17,872 nt of DNA from Sphingomonadales bacterium UBA658 (lineage in GTDB: Bacteria; Pseudomonadota; Alphaproteobacteria; Sphingomonadales; Sphingomonadaceae): positions 1-17,872 of the forward strand of contig DBOA01000182.1 in NCBI GenBank assembly GCA_002299195.1, given 5' to 3'. The notes under the pieces are model-generated. The model did not search any database, was not told the DNA's origin, and saw nothing but the letters and a program-made list of their open reading frames with translations. Shown in pieces: positions 8,009 through 15,443 of the stretch. The stretch's first letter is position 1, and each line of letters begins with the position of its first letter. The position numbers and the translations under genes are program-made.

Positions 8009-8771
8009 TGCCCCATATTCCAATCAACGACATTTGTCCGCCATAGCCCTGTTCACTGCGGTGGCAGCTGCGCCGATAGCTAAAAAAGCGGTCTGGCTGG
8101 CTGTAGGTATCCTGCCCCATGCATTCGACCGTTGTGATGCCGGCGGCGGCAAGACGCGCGGCAACATAGCCTTCGATATCGAACTGATAATGATCCGCTT
8201 CGCCGTCACGGAAAAACCGCGCATTTTCGGGGTTGGCGTCGGCAAAACGTTCAAAGAAACCAGCATCAACCTCATAGCTTTTTTGCGCAATGCACGGGCC
8301 GATTGCGCAGGCTATTCGGTCGCGCTGTGCACCCAATGCTTCCATCGCCAATATCGTGTTTTCATTGACGCCTGTAAATGCGCCCTTCCATCCCGAATGT
8401 GCTGCACCAACGACACCGGCTTGCCTGTCTGCAAATAACACCGGCACGCAATCCGCGGTTTGGACCGCAAGCAGGATATTCGGCCTATCCGTCACCAGCG
8501 CATCGGCCTTGGGCGGGTCATCTTGGTCAATGGGGCCAGTGACGGTGACCACATCGGGCGAATGGATTTGGTACACCCGCGCAAGTGCCGCCCCGGGCAT
8601 AACGGCAGCAACCGCACGCCGCCGGTTTTCGATGACATTGTCGCGCACATCATCCGAACCAAGGCTGCAGTTCAGCCCTGCATAAATGCCGGCGGAAACG
8701 CCGCCAACGCGGCCAAGGAACCCGTGCGCAATGTCACCCAGTAATTTTGACTTGATAACTTCGACGGTCAC
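7995..8771 (-). CDS. pgeF: Peptidoglycan editing factor PgeF (YfiH/multicopper polyphenol oxidase family)
   Basis: The 258-residue protein matches the PgeF/YfiH family, once called laccase-domain or polyphenol oxidase proteins. PgeF is now known to hydrolyse wrongly built UDP-MurNAc precursors (Ser in place of Ala), keeping cell wall synthesis accurate. The three metal/catalytic positions are present: His70 in YQIHSPDVV, Cys108 in QTADCVPVLFAD and His125 in GAAHSGWKG, plus the following GPCIAQKSYEV block. The usual GPCIG has Ala here instead of the second Gly. The start GTG 8771 has a good GGGAGGA Shine-Dalgarno sequence about 8 bases upstream. It is the first gene of a two-gene unit with the transporter and is divergent from the SDR gene. 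Confidence 0.95.
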   Translation of the reverse strand: MTVEVIKSKLLGDIAHGFLGRVGGVSAGIYAGLNCSLGSDDVRDNVIENRRRAVAAVMPGAALARVYQIHSPDVVTVTGPIDQDDPPKADALVTDRPNILLAVQTADCVPVLFADRQAGVVGAAHSGWKGAFTGVNENTILAMEALGAQRDRIACAIGPCIAQKSYEVDAGFFERFADANPENARFFRDGEADHYQFDIEGYVAARLAAAGITTVECMGQDTYSQPDRFFSYRRSCHRSEQGYGGQMSLIGIWGNAGG

Positions 8772-8843
8772 GTGGCGAGGTTCCTCCCTATCTGCTTAAT
8801 TGCAACTGCGGCGCTTGACGGCAAGCCATTAGATTGCGAACCC

Positions 8844-9668
8844 ATGCCGATGCACCGTCACATGCTCATATTTGGAATGGGGTACACCGCCTCGCGTCTT
8901 GCCGAAAGCCTTCGTGAAAGCGGCTGGCACGTCACCGGAACGCGGCGGATGAGCGGCGGCGACGCGATTGCCTTTGACGATGAAGCGGCGGTCAGTGCCG
9001 CAATCGAAAACGCCACACATATCTTGTCGAGCGTTCCACCCAATGGAGAGGGCGGCGACCCCGTGCTTTTGAAATATGGCGACAGGATTGCAGGTGGTGA
9101 CGCCTCTTGGCTCGGCTATTTGTCCTCAACGGGAGTATATGGCGACACGGGCGGTGCGTGGGTGGACGAGAGCGGTGCTGTTGGCGAAGGGCGCCGAACT
9201 GCCCGCGCCGATGCCGACCTTGCATGGCAGGCCTTGCGCAACGACGTCGCTGTCTTTCGCTTACCCGGCATCTACGGCCCGGGTCGATCCGCGTTGGAAC
9301 GTGTCGAAGATGGCAAGGCGCACCGGATCGATATGCCCGCACAAATCTTTAGCCGTGTGCATGTTGATGACATTGTTAGCGCCGTCATTGCCGCATTTGA
9401 TGGGCCCGCTGGCGTGTACAACATCGCCGATGATGAACCGGCGTCGCAAAATGACGTTATCGAATATGCGTGCGATCTTTTGGCGCAGGAATGGCCGCCA
9501 CTGATGACGTTGGACGGGGCAGGGCTGTCGCCTATGGCGCGCGGATTCTATGCCGAAAACCGGCGTGTTTCAAATATGAAGGCGAAACGGCTGCTTGGAT
9601 GGACGCCGAAATACGCAGATTACCGGCAGGGCCTAAGCGCATTATTAGCTGCGCGTGCAGTAATATAG
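8844..9668 (+). CDS. SDR-family NAD(P)-dependent oxidoreductase/epimerase-like protein (YeeZ-like)
   Basis: From ATG 8844 the protein has 274 residues. It opens with a Rossmann nucleotide-binding motif, LIFGMGYTASRLAESL, and carries YLSSTGVYGDTGGAWVDE and FRLPGIYGPGRSALE, which are typical of atypical/extended SDRs related to NAD-dependent epimerases (the YeeZ group). The later HVDDIVSAVIAA and YNIADDEPAS segments also fit epimerases. The substrate is not predictable. The frame is open back to GTG 8772, which abuts the pgeF start codon, but that extension would cover the region upstream of pgeF, adds residues unlike the family, and has no Shine-Dalgarno sequence. ATG 8850 and ATG 8862 are also possible; none has a clear ribosome binding site, so the start is uncertain by up to six codons. 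It converges with the exporter gene at 9749. Confidence 0.85.
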   Translation: MPMHRHMLIFGMGYTASRLAESLRESGWHVTGTRRMSGGDAIAFDDEAAVSAAIENATHILSSVPPNGEGGDPVLLKYGDRIAGGDASWLGYLSSTGVYGDTGGAWVDESGAVGEGRRTARADADLAWQALRNDVAVFRLPGIYGPGRSALERVEDGKAHRIDMPAQIFSRVHVDDIVSAVIAAFDGPAGVYNIADDEPASQNDVIEYACDLLAQEWPPLMTLDGAGLSPMARGFYAENRRVSNMKAKRLLGWTPKYADYRQGLSALLAARAVI

Positions 9669-9748
9669 AATTGGGCTGCCGGCTTGCGGGGCCGGAAACG
9701 GTTTGGTGGGTGAGAGTCAAGGCATTCACCTAACTCCCTTTAAGTGCC

Positions 9749-10675
9749 CTAAGCCTTGCGCGTCTGCATTGCGACAACGAGGCCGACCATCACCAGTGCT
9801 CCTCCAGCCAGCGCCAATGTCGACCAGACATAGCCTTCGAATATCGTCGATAGGATCATCGCAAAGACCGGAATGACCACGCCCGTGTAAGCAGCCTTGC
9901 CGGGGCCAATGTCACGGATGAGGCGAAAATAAAGCGGGAAGGTTACGACCGAACCGATGATGCTCAGATACAGCACACCGCCGATATATCCGGGACGCAT
10001 GTCGATGACGGGCGGACCATCCATGACGAATGCAAAAGCCGCATTGGCCAAGCTGGCCCAGAACATTGACCACGCCAAAATCGTGATCGTTGGGTATCGC
10101 GCAACCCTTGGCGTCACCTGAAGCACATTGGAGACCGATGCCGTAGCGACGGCACATATCACCAGAAATAGCCCAATCAGTGCATCGGTCCCGCCCATAG
10201 GGGCAGCGCGGTATTCCTGTAACATCAACAACGCGACCCCGACGCAGGCAATCGCTGATCCCAATATGAACGCTCCGCCGATTGGCCGTCCAAGCCAATA
10301 TTTGGCGAGCACCGCATTGGGTACAATCAACAGCGCGAATACCACTGCGACCAATCCCGAAGTGATATAATGTTCAGCGGCATAGACAAAATTGTAGTTC
10401 ATCCCGAATTGCATCACGCCAAGCAGGATTGTCCAACCGACCATTGGCCGATCTATCTTCACCGGCTGGCGCATCACGATGACGAGGATGAACATAGCGA
10501 TGGCGGCCACAATCATGCGATAGGCCACAGACCAGGTCGGCGGCACTGTGCCCAATTGATCGCGGATGACCAGCCAAGTAGATCCCCAGATGAGCGACGT
10601 CACCATAAAGGGTATCCACACCCGCGGCGCCAGAAATCCAGGTTCTACGACGCTCTCCCCCCCGGCCGTGCTCAT
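9749..10675 (-). CDS. DMT-superfamily EamA/RhaT-type transporter
   Basis: From ATG 10675 the protein has 308 residues, with about ten hydrophobic segments arranged as two EamA repeats. The first repeat starts with WIPFMVTSLIWGSTWLVI, the standard EamA opening, and the second contains the typical late segment YTGVVIPVFAMILSTIFEGY. Members export amino acids or other small metabolites, or import sugars; the substrate is not readable here. The frame is open to 10756, but the extra 27 residues are Arg-rich and unlike the family. ATG 10675 forms an ATGA overlap with the stop of the upstream lyase gene, which is the natural coupled start. The coupling to a PLP amino acid lyase suggests an amino acid-related substrate, but this is only context. 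Confidence 0.88.
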   Translation of the reverse strand: MSTAGGESVVEPGFLAPRVWIPFMVTSLIWGSTWLVIRDQLGTVPPTWSVAYRMIVAAIAMFILVIVMRQPVKIDRPMVGWTILLGVMQFGMNYNFVYAAEHYITSGLVAVVFALLIVPNAVLAKYWLGRPIGGAFILGSAIACVGVALLMLQEYRAAPMGGTDALIGLFLVICAVATASVSNVLQVTPRVARYPTITILAWSMFWASLANAAFAFVMDGPPVIDMRPGYIGGVLYLSIIGSVVTFPLYFRLIRDIGPGKAAYTGVVIPVFAMILSTIFEGYVWSTLALAGGALVMVGLVVAMQTRKA

Positions 10676-11700
10676 AATGCACCGATCGCGCGGGCCAGCG
10701 GGGCGACGTCGGCCTCGGTATGTTGCCAACTGGTGACGAGCCGCGCCGCGCCCCAATTTTCGTCGACCACGCCCCAGTCGTAAAAGTCAAAACCTTGGGC
10801 ACGCAACGCTGCCGCCTCAGCTGGCGTCAGGCGCAAGAATATCTCATTGGCTTGCACCGGATACAGCAATCGCTCGGCTGCCGCGCTCGCAATGATATGC
10901 GCCGCTGCGTTGGCGGAACGCGCATTGGTCAGCCACAGATCATTCTCCAGCATCGCCAACAATTGTGCCGCAAGGAAGCGGCCCTTGGACTGCAAATGCC
11001 CAGCGCGTTTACGCCGATAGCGCGCGGCGTCGGCGAGTGCCGGGTCAAAATAGACCAACGCCTCTGCCCCCATGCCGCCATTTTTGACGAAGCCGAAACT
11101 CAACACATCGACGCCGGCGTTCACCGTCACATCGGCTGGCGCACAGCCCAAGGTCGCCACTGCATTGGCAAAACGCGCGCCGTCCATATGCAAGCCAAGG
11201 CCGCGGTCATGGCACAACGCACCAAGTGCCGCGACTTCCGCAGGGCTGTAGACCATGCCATATTCGGTTGCGTTGGTAATCGACAATGCTGCCGCTTGCA
11301 CCTGATGCACATCGTTGCGAATGCCGTTCAGACACGCCTCGACCGTTTCAGGCGACACCTTGGCGCCTTCGCCTTCGACCAGCATCAGCTTCGCACCAGC
11401 GGTGTAGAAACCCGGCGCGCCGCATTCATCAACCTCAATATGAGCTTCACGGTGGCAAATGACGCCCTGATGCGGCTGAACTAGCGACGCCAGCGCGAGG
11501 CAGTTGGCACTTGTGCCCGTCGCCACCCACAGCACCGCGACATCGCGGCCGAACACAGCGGAGAATGCGGCATCGAGCCGCGCACTCCATTGGTCGCCAT
11601 CATATGCGGTGTCTGTATGGTTGGCATCGGCCATGGCTTGCATGACAGCGGGGTGCACCGGAGCGGCATTGTCAGAGAAGAAACGCATGTCCATCCGCAT
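10672..11700 (-). CDS. Threonine aldolase-type PLP-dependent beta-eliminating lyase
   Basis: The 342-residue protein is a fold-type I PLP enzyme of the low-specificity threonine aldolase group, which splits threonine or allo-threonine into glycine and acetaldehyde. Seen are FFSDNAAPVHPAVMQAM at the start, ATGTSANCLAL (60-70, phosphate-binding loop), HREAHIEVDE (83-92, the stacking-His region), HMDGARFANA (171-180, the PLP-binding Asp) and LSFGFVKNGGMGAEALV with the probable Schiff-base Lys206. Most relatives read SFGGTKNG there; FVKNG is a small variation that keeps the lysine. Possible starts are ATG 11700, 11694 and 11688; the last gives the most family-like N-terminus (MRFFSDN). A hairpin abuts ATG 11700 (separate entry). 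The last four bases overlap the exporter start. Confidence 0.92.
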   Translation of the reverse strand: MRMDMRFFSDNAAPVHPAVMQAMADANHTDTAYDGDQWSARLDAAFSAVFGRDVAVLWVATGTSANCLALASLVQPHQGVICHREAHIEVDECGAPGFYTAGAKLMLVEGEGAKVSPETVEACLNGIRNDVHQVQAAALSITNATEYGMVYSPAEVAALGALCHDRGLGLHMDGARFANAVATLGCAPADVTVNAGVDVLSFGFVKNGGMGAEALVYFDPALADAARYRRKRAGHLQSKGRFLAAQLLAMLENDLWLTNARSANAAAHIIASAAAERLLYPVQANEIFLRLTPAEAAALRAQGFDFYDWGVVDENWGAARLVTSWQHTEADVAPLARAIGAL

Positions 11701-11716
11701 GGCGGGAAAACCCGCC
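11701..11716 (-). promoter_or_regulatory. GC-rich hairpin abutting the start codon of the lyase gene
   Basis: The minus strand reads GGCGGG TTTT CCCGCC, a perfect 6 bp G/C stem with a four-base loop, ending directly before ATG 11700. There is no T-run after it, so it is not a normal terminator. It would occupy the ribosome binding region of ATG 11700, which either argues for the internal ATG 11688 as true start or suggests structure-based control of translation. Function is not shown. Confidence 0.45.
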
Positions 11717-11776
11717 TGCCGTCAAGCGCTTAGCGGACGTGCGTCGCGCTTATGGAGATCACGCTTGCTTGCGAGG

Positions 11777-12853
11777 CTAGAAATCAAGGGCAATCTCGGC
11801 ATGGTCTATTGCCATCAAAGCCGAGCGCTCTGACATAGCCAGAAACATTGCGTCGCCCCGGTCGGTCTGTTCCACGACCATCGACGCCGTTACGCCCATG
11901 AGCATTCCCGAAAAAGACGCAAGCCGATAGGCATCCCACTGGTGGGCAAGGTCTGCGAAGGGCACGTTATGCCGATCTAATTGCGTTCGATACCGCGCCA
12001 GAAGACCGTGCTCTTCTGCTTTACGCGTAGCCGGGTCCATCGATGTGCCAAGGTAATAGGCGATGTCGCTTGCACCTTCGCCGACACCAACGGTTTGCCA
12101 GTCGACGATGACGATGGGCTTGTCCTTGTCGTCGGCGCAGTACAGCATGTTATCCGGACGAAAATCATTGTGCGTGAGACAACGCGGACCGGAACGTGAG
12201 TCTAACCATCTTTGGATATTGCCCCAATAACGCCCACCGACCATTTTCATCTCTTTGGTGATCCGGTCGCTATACCGGTCACAAAATGCAGGCCAAAGCA
12301 TCGTATAAATCGCTTCGCTGTCTATCTGGGGCGGAACGGCTTTCGTGCCGCTGAGCCAGTCAAGCGTGTCGAGCGATGGATCGCCCCACCAGGCCGCGTG
12401 AATGCCAGCCGCCGCATCCATTGCCAGTTCGGCCTCTGCCCGTGTTGGAACCAGCAATTGGTTGCCCGGTGCATGTGATGGAAGATCGTGCATCAGCAAA
12501 GCAAAATCGTGGCTGTCGTCATCAAACGCTATAAAGAGATGGTTGGGTATCGCCATCGGTTTCTTACCCGCAAAAAGCGCATAAAAACGGCTTTCACGCA
12601 TATAGGTCATATAGGATCTACCGGCAGCTTTGCTGACTGGATCATTGGATGGCAATTTTGCCACGAGCGTCGGAGGCGCGCCGTTCGCAGGGCCATCATA
12701 TGTGAGTTTAAGGCGGTACGTCGCGCCGACCTGTCCTGTGCCTATGGCGTGCGATTCAACCGACATGACCGTGGCATCATAGCCATTATTATGCAGCTGC
12801 GCCGTCAACCAAGCGGGGGTCATATCGGCCAGACCGGGGATTGCATCAATCAT
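11777..12853 (-). CDS. Phosphotransferase of the ecdysteroid-kinase/aminoglycoside-phosphotransferase-like superfamily
   Basis: The 358-residue protein has the protein-kinase-like fold marks of small-molecule phosphotransferases: a nucleotide loop GTGQVGATYRLKL (39-51), a candidate ATP Lys in LVAKLPS (Lys66), the Brenner/catalytic motif THNDFRPDNML (227-237, Asp230 as base and Asn235 as metal ligand) and the metal-binding DWQ (251-253). The overall pattern, including SYMTYMRESRFYALF, is like the ecdysteroid-kinase-like (DUF1679) group, many of whose bacterial members have no known substrate. All key residues are present, so it is probably active. Its ATG overlaps the end of the lipocalin-like gene by 8 bases (ATGATTGA), so the two are surely co-transcribed. 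A lipid-like or alcohol substrate handled by the pair is an inference. Confidence 0.85.
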   Translation of the reverse strand: MIDAIPGLADMTPAWLTAQLHNNGYDATVMSVESHAIGTGQVGATYRLKLTYDGPANGAPPTLVAKLPSNDPVSKAAGRSYMTYMRESRFYALFAGKKPMAIPNHLFIAFDDDSHDFALLMHDLPSHAPGNQLLVPTRAEAELAMDAAAGIHAAWWGDPSLDTLDWLSGTKAVPPQIDSEAIYTMLWPAFCDRYSDRITKEMKMVGGRYWGNIQRWLDSRSGPRCLTHNDFRPDNMLYCADDKDKPIVIVDWQTVGVGEGASDIAYYLGTSMDPATRKAEEHGLLARYRTQLDRHNVPFADLAHQWDAYRLASFSGMLMGVTASMVVEQTDRGDAMFLAMSERSALMAIDHAEIALDF

Positions 12854-13940
12854 TGAAAATGCTCTTCAGACCCAGCGGTTCATAAGCGCCAAGGATCAAC
12901 TGTTCGAGAATGCCTGTACCTGTCAGGCTCTCACTGCCCAGCGTCATCGTAACGCGAGAGACGGCCTGTATGTGGAGATGATCGGCGCGGCCTGCCTCAA
13001 CGGCCGTCAGGTCAATATCTTCGCGCTCGACAGTTAATACACCCTTCCACCCACCATGTGGCCATTGCGGGTGGCCGTAGCCGATGCCGCGCATGAGAAA
13101 AGCTGTCCCCGGTTCAAAGACGGCCGTGACATTTCGCCCATCTGCGAATTCTGCTTTCAGGACGGCCTGTTCCGCGTGACGCCAGCCGGGCTTTAGCGTG
13201 ACCGCCATTTCGCACGCGTCGCTTTCCAACATTTCATGCGCAGCTGCACCGTCCGGGCACCATACCGCCCGGATATTCCAGTGTCGGCCCTGCGCATCAT
13301 CATTCACATGAAAATAGAGTGCACCATCGTGAAAATTCACAGGGCTCCACAGCCAGTAGAATTGGGGGATCGTTTGCGGAACCGTCGGCTGCGGGTCGCT
13401 GGCGCCAATGGGGCGGATACCCCAACTGCGGTCACGCGTGCCAACAGCGCCGTCGATATCCCGCCGAATGCCATCTACTTCAATCCAGCCCTGCCAATGC
13501 CCGTTTTGCGTCATGCGGGTATAATCCATAAAGGTCCGCGGCCCGATCCTTCGGGTGAAGCGCGGTTCTTCAACGGGGAAGGCGCGGCCAACAAAGGTCA
13601 GATTGGCGGATATCCCTTCATGGTTGTCGACGACAACGCGCAGTGATTTAAGTGGTTCGAGTATCTCAATTGTAATCGGCCCGACGGTGAGATCCATCCG
13701 TTCCATATCCAATAAGCGGGAGGCATGAATACAATATTGGACGTCGCCTCTGATGCAGGAAAAATGCGCATCGGCAACGTTCAGGTGCGGATAAACGCCA
13801 AAGGCGATCGCGAAAAAATCGCTGCTATCTGCCTGATAGCCATTAAAGAAATACCGGTCGTAAAAGTTCCGATCTGTCCCGGAATATGCGATGGGCTCAG
13901 CTGTCTGGTGGATTGGATATTCGTCGCCTTTAGTTAGCAT
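12846..13940 (-). CDS. Hypothetical protein with lipocalin-like (AttH/CrtC-type) beta-rich fold
   Basis: The 364-residue protein has no signal peptide or membrane segment. It is rich in aromatic residues and alternating beta-strand patterns, e.g. DRNFYDRYFFNGY near the N-terminus, GHWQGWIEVDG, GTRDRSWGIRPIG and FYWLWSPVNFHDGALYFHV in the middle. The combination of a WGxRP-type motif with a double beta-barrel-like length resembles AttH/carotenoid 1,2-hydratase (CrtC)-type lipocalin proteins and domains of unknown function common in sphingomonads and actinobacteria; this is recognition from memory, not a search. Such proteins may bind or modify hydrophobic compounds. ATG 13940 has GGAGG about 10 bases upstream. 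It leads the two-gene unit with the phosphotransferase. No function can be assigned. Confidence 0.75.
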   Translation of the reverse strand: MLTKGDEYPIHQTAEPIAYSGTDRNFYDRYFFNGYQADSSDFFAIAFGVYPHLNVADAHFSCIRGDVQYCIHASRLLDMERMDLTVGPITIEILEPLKSLRVVVDNHEGISANLTFVGRAFPVEEPRFTRRIGPRTFMDYTRMTQNGHWQGWIEVDGIRRDIDGAVGTRDRSWGIRPIGASDPQPTVPQTIPQFYWLWSPVNFHDGALYFHVNDDAQGRHWNIRAVWCPDGAAAHEMLESDACEMAVTLKPGWRHAEQAVLKAEFADGRNVTAVFEPGTAFLMRGIGYGHPQWPHGGWKGVLTVEREDIDLTAVEAGRADHLHIQAVSRVTMTLGSESLTGTGILEQLILGAYEPLGLKSIFND

Positions 13941-14381
13941 CAGCCTGCATCCTCCCTATAATCTTTTCACGTTTCTGGGCCGGACGTCGTTTTCCAGAAT
14001 GCTGCGATTCAGATGTGCACCGCTCTCAGGCTGAAATGGCCGTTCAAATACAACCTGATTCCCGTACCCCGATCGGTGTAGTGACGCCCCTCCTTTTTGA
14101 TTTTCTATCATGGGCCCTATCACTAGGCAAACCATTGGAGTTATCTGCCCCGTCAAATGCAGCTGCCAAATGCATTGTTATGCTATCAGTATTACGAAGA
14201 GGGCTGCGGACGCTCTCGACGGATAGTGGTTCATGTGAACCACCGGAGCGCGCCATAAATTTTTAGAGAATGTCGAAAATCCTGGTGCTGGCCTTAGGCC
14301 CATGCGCCAGTCGCTCTAATTACTATGTTGGTCAATAAATAGTAGATGTCGCAAGTGTCATCGTCATTCGAGGAGGTCTGT
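13941..14381. other. Intergenic region between the lipocalin-like unit and the broken acylase gene
   Basis: These 441 bases hold no gene I can support. They must contain the promoter of the leftward two-gene unit, with a GGGAGGA ribosome binding site near 13950-13957, and formerly that of the rightward acylase. A good 18-base dyad sits at 14226-14243. A very short ORF (14270-14338, 22 residues, hydrophobic) has no support beyond an open frame. The stretch is richer in A+T than its surroundings, mostly between 14100 and 14345. Confidence 0.6.
14226..14243. promoter_or_regulatory. Inverted repeat, candidate operator
   Basis: GTGGTTCA TG TGAACCAC is a perfect 8-base inverted repeat around a two-base centre. 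Its size and compactness suit a dimeric repressor site (GntR/TetR/LacI type), and it lies in the divergent intergenic region. No regulator gene is next to it, and it is about 285 bases from the lipocalin gene and 140 from the acylase start. It has no T-run on either side, so it is not a terminator. Confidence 0.4.
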
Positions 14382-15030
14382 ATGAGCCGTGTGATCCTGT
14401 TTTCCTTAGCTCTGTTTGCTGCGCGGGGGTTGGCGGCACCGATGCCCGCCGCTGCGCGCTATGACGCGACGATCACACGCACCCAATATGGCATTCCGCA
14501 TGTTGTGGCCAAGGATTGGCGCGGGATCGGCTATGGTGTCGGCTATGCTTATGCCGAAGATAATTTGTGCCTGCTTGCCGAGGAATTTATGACGATTGCG
14601 GGCGAGCGGTCGTTGCATTTCGGGCCAAAGGCAAAGGCTGTGCTGGCCTTTGGCGAGGTTGAAAATCTGACGTCGGACCTGTTCTTTCGGGCCGCCGTCG
14701 ATGTGTCCGCATTACGGCGCAGCGCCAAAGCGCAGGGTCGCGAGGCGCTGCTGCTTATCGATGGCTATGTCGCCGGTTATAATCGCCGCCTGCGCGACAT
14801 TGGCCCTGCTGGCATTCCTGCCGCGTGTCGCGGCAAGTCGTGGGTGCGCGCAATTAGCACTGACGATATGTTGCGGCTGGGTGAGAAGCAGGTGTTGCTG
14901 GCAAGCTCGCTGGCGCTGGCGGCGGGTATCGCCAATGCCGCACCGCCAGCGGCCAAGCCCATAGCAAACATTCTACCATCCGCAGCAAAGGCAGCTTTGC
15001 CAACGATGCATGAGACTGGGTTTGGCAGCA
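14382..15030 (+). pseudogene. Penicillin acylase/AHL acylase-like gene, truncated at the predicted Ntn serine
   Basis: ATG 14382 follows a near-perfect Shine-Dalgarno sequence (AGGAGGT at 14371-14377). A signal peptide follows (MSRVILFSLALFAARGLAA, then PMPAAA), so the original product was periplasmic. The mature part has the family opening ATITRTQYGIPHVVAKDW, GYGVGYAYAEDNLCLLAEEF and GERSLHFGP, then RLGEKQVLLASSLALAAGI, which fits the alpha chain of Ntn-hydrolase acylases of the PvdQ/penicillin acylase type (deacylating homoserine lactones or related amides). Intact relatives continue through a linker to GSN, whose Ser becomes the N-terminal nucleophile of the beta chain. Here the sequence reads HETGFGS, then switches to unrelated residues (KRASPNRRRNSSSITL) and stops at 15080. 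The whole beta chain, about 550 residues, is missing, so no activity is expected. Confidence 0.85.
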
Positions 15031-15249
15031 AGAGAGCATCTCCTAACCGGCGAAGAAATTCCAGCAGTATCACGTTATGAAAAGCGGCATTTGCATCGGC
15101 TTGCAAGGATGTCTTGGCTAGCACCGGACATCATAACCGCCATTCTCGATGGTCGGCAGCCTGTTCAACTGACTGCCCGGCACCTGATGCGCTGTGCAGA
15201 TATCCCTATGGAATGGCAGCAGCAGCGGCAATTTCTCGGGTTTAGTTAG
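15031..15249 (+). pseudogene. Serine recombinase, C-terminal remnant
   Basis: This frame, different from that of the acylase, is open from 14965 to the stop at 15249. The part from about 15031 looks like the extreme C-terminus of a serine (resolvase/invertase-type) recombinase: a helix-turn-helix-like stretch RYEKRHLHRLARMSWLAP, then DIITAILDGRQPVQLTARHL, ADIPMEWQQQRQFLGF and stop. Sphingomonad recombinases often end in the pattern LAPDIVxAILxGRQP...DLPLxWxxQRxxLGF. The catalytic resolvase domain and nearly all of the recombinase domain are absent. It joins directly to the broken acylase gene, so it is interpreted as what remained after deletion or excision of a mobile element. The identification rests on pattern memory of a short tail. 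Confidence 0.7.
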
Positions 15250-15285
15250 CGCTGCCTCAAAACAAAAGTGGTGCCACGAAATAGG

Positions 15286-15310
15286 GCCCCGGAGAACTCC
15301 GGGGCTTTTT
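15286..15310 (+). terminator. Rho-independent terminator after the recombinase remnant
   Basis: GCCCCGGA, loop GAAC, TCCGGGGC, then TTTTT: an 8 bp G/C-rich stem with a T-run on the plus strand only. It lies 37 bases past the recombinase stop and would end rightward transcripts from the broken acylase/recombinase region before they run into the oppositely oriented tRNA gene. Confidence 0.85.
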
Positions 15311-15443
15311 GGCGAGATCGCGCCACCACAAGGTGTCTCTCGCAGCAGATCTGCAAAATTAACGATAGCAAGTAACGGAAGTTAGGCGACAATTTCTGCT
15401 CTAAGCCAGAAGTCTGAAATCGCTGAAGATATTGGGGACTTCC

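Noticed and set aside
8772..8843. N-terminal extension of the SDR gene to GTG 8772
   Set aside because: It would abut the pgeF start codon, lacks a Shine-Dalgarno sequence, and adds residues in front of the normal Rossmann start.
9679..9695. CCGGC/GCCGG hairpin between the SDR and exporter genes
   Set aside because: Five base pairs with a seven-base loop and no T-run.
10720..11484. 254-codon plus-strand frame opposite the lyase gene
   Set aside because: Antisense of a well-supported PLP enzyme; His/Arg/Gln-rich composition and no recognisable domain.
13932..13950. Six-codon upstream ORF (ATG 13950) overlapping the start of the lipocalin-like gene
   Set aside because: Its ATG touches the GGAGG, too close for initiation; GGAGG is better placed for ATG 13940.
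14270..14338. 22-codon ORF before the acylase gene
   Set aside because: Too short, no good ribosome site and no recognisable sequence; it may be chance.
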